From a virus: DNA of 30,100 nt. The stretch spans positions 1 through 30,100 of IMG/VR virus record IMGVR_UViG_3300024520_000355. One strand, given 5' to 3'. Both the position numbers and the translations under genes were made by a program. Of the stretch, positions 29,642 to 30,100 are shown in pieces (position 1 is the stretch's first letter; each line of letters opens with the position of its first letter). The notes below the pieces were generated by a model. It was not told the origin of the DNA. It made no database searches and was given only the letters and a program-made list of their open reading frames with translations.

Positions 29642-29907
29642 TACCTCTCCATGTAGAAATCGAACGATTCCGTCCCGCTCACCAGCGGCGAATTCCTGAC
29701 GAGTCTGTAGCCCCGGGGCCTCTCGCCGCCGAGCCGCACGATCACCACGCGGACCTTCCGCAGCGGCTTGTTGGGGTTGCCGTCCGCCCACATCGTCGGG
29801 ACGTGCCCGGTCCAGCCCACGCGGTGGTTGTTGGACCCCTCGGGGAACTCCACGTCGGCCCAGGGGCCTGCGATGGTCATTGAGGTTCTGTGTACGGTCC
29901 TGCTCAT
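29641..29907 (-). CDS. Unknown small protein
   Basis: ATG at 29907 was chosen, with AAAGGAGCAACC before it and a four-base overlap with the preceding gene's stop (ATGA), giving 88 residues. The longer frame to 30045 starts with an Arg/Gly tract read from the neighbouring Val/Glu repeat and is rejected. The sequence (HRVGWTGHVPTMWADGNPNK, KVRVVIVRLGGERPRGYRLV) is beta-rich. Function is unknown. Confidence 0.58.
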   Translation of the reverse strand: MSRTVHRTSMTIAGPWADVEFPEGSNNHRVGWTGHVPTMWADGNPNKPLRKVRVVIVRLGGERPRGYRLVRNSPLVSGTESFDFYMER

Positions 29908-30100
29908 GGTTGCTCCTTTGTAAATTGAATTCTCACCCCGACATCGCCCTCGACCTCGACCTCGCCCTCGAGCCCGAGCCCGAATTCGACCTCGACCACG
30001 ACCTCGGCCACCCGCTCCTTCAGTTTGGCGATATCCTCGCTGCACTCGTCGCTGGACTTCTGTAGCTCCGACGCCAACCGTTCCGCCTCTTCCTTGGCGC
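29904..30100 (-). CDS. 3' end of a protein with coiled coil and Val/Glu repeat tail
   Basis: The last 64 codons before TGA at 29904 are visible; the start lies beyond the right edge. The visible part has a helical region (EEAERLASELQKSSDECSED, IAKLKERVAEVV), then an alternating tract of Val/Glu/Gly (VEVEFGLGLEGEVEVEGDVG), ending RIQFTKEQP. On the DNA this tract is a near-repeat of GAGGTCGAGG. A scaffold-like or filament-forming protein is possible. No family was recognised. Confidence 0.6.
   Translation of the reverse strand, partial: AKEEAERLASELQKSSDECSEDIAKLKERVAEVVVEVEFGLGLEGEVEVEGDVGVRIQFTKEQP

Overview
The window looks like part of a tailed bacteriophage genome (Caudoviricetes) with a short, podovirus-type tail. 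It has a large and a small terminase subunit, a long portal protein, an acidic scaffold, an N4-gp56-like major capsid protein, an adaptor and a large tail protein. There is no tape measure, sheath or tube gene in the densely packed morphogenesis block. A Gram-negative host is inferred from two O-antigen-type sugar enzymes (WbpB- and WbpD-like). No tRNA, CRISPR array, integrase, transposase, RNA polymerase or DNA polymerase was seen; either polymerase could lie outside the window.

Layout. (1) Positions 1-21911, minus strand: the late operon, read right to left. Its order is small terminase, a small unknown, five very basic small proteins, a 60-residue unknown, large terminase, a glycan-synthesis island of eight genes, portal, a small unknown, scaffold, capsid, a terminator-like hairpin, an unknown, the adaptor, and four tail or appendage genes. 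The last of these has a signal-peptide-like N-terminus and runs off the left edge. Most neighbours overlap by 1-8 bases at stop/start, so translational coupling is likely throughout. (2) Positions 21912-22268: a divergent control region with a good sigma70-like promoter pointing right, A-tracts and spaced TTCGAA repeats. (3) Positions 22269-25050, plus strand: an early-looking cassette of small Cys-rich proteins, a two-domain sliding-clamp homologue and a ribbon-helix-helix protein, mostly preceded by an AAACGGAGG-type ribosome binding site. (4) Positions 25057-25081: a hairpin where the two transcription units converge. (5) Positions 25067-30100, minus strand: a second tightly overlapped operon with two tiny membrane proteins, replication-organiser-like proteins, a short cytosine-methyltransferase-like protein, a pentanucleotide-repeat tract, a protein with a RAMP-like glycine loop, a RusA-type resolvase and several unknowns.

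The most unusual content is the glycan island between large terminase and portal. It holds three GT-A-type glycosyltransferases, one GT-B-type, a polytopic GT-C-like membrane protein, a WbpB-like oxidoreductase, a WbpD-like acetyltransferase and a C2H2 zinc-finger protein, all co-oriented and overlapped with virion genes. The likely role is glycosylation of virion proteins or of the host surface late in infection; which of these is not decidable here. Other notable points are the family of basic proteins sharing a C-terminal GRKKGKV tail, the clamp lacking domain I, the secreted-looking Cys-rich appendage protein, and the 5-nt-periodic tract.

All functional calls rest on motif reading by eye, without database searches.
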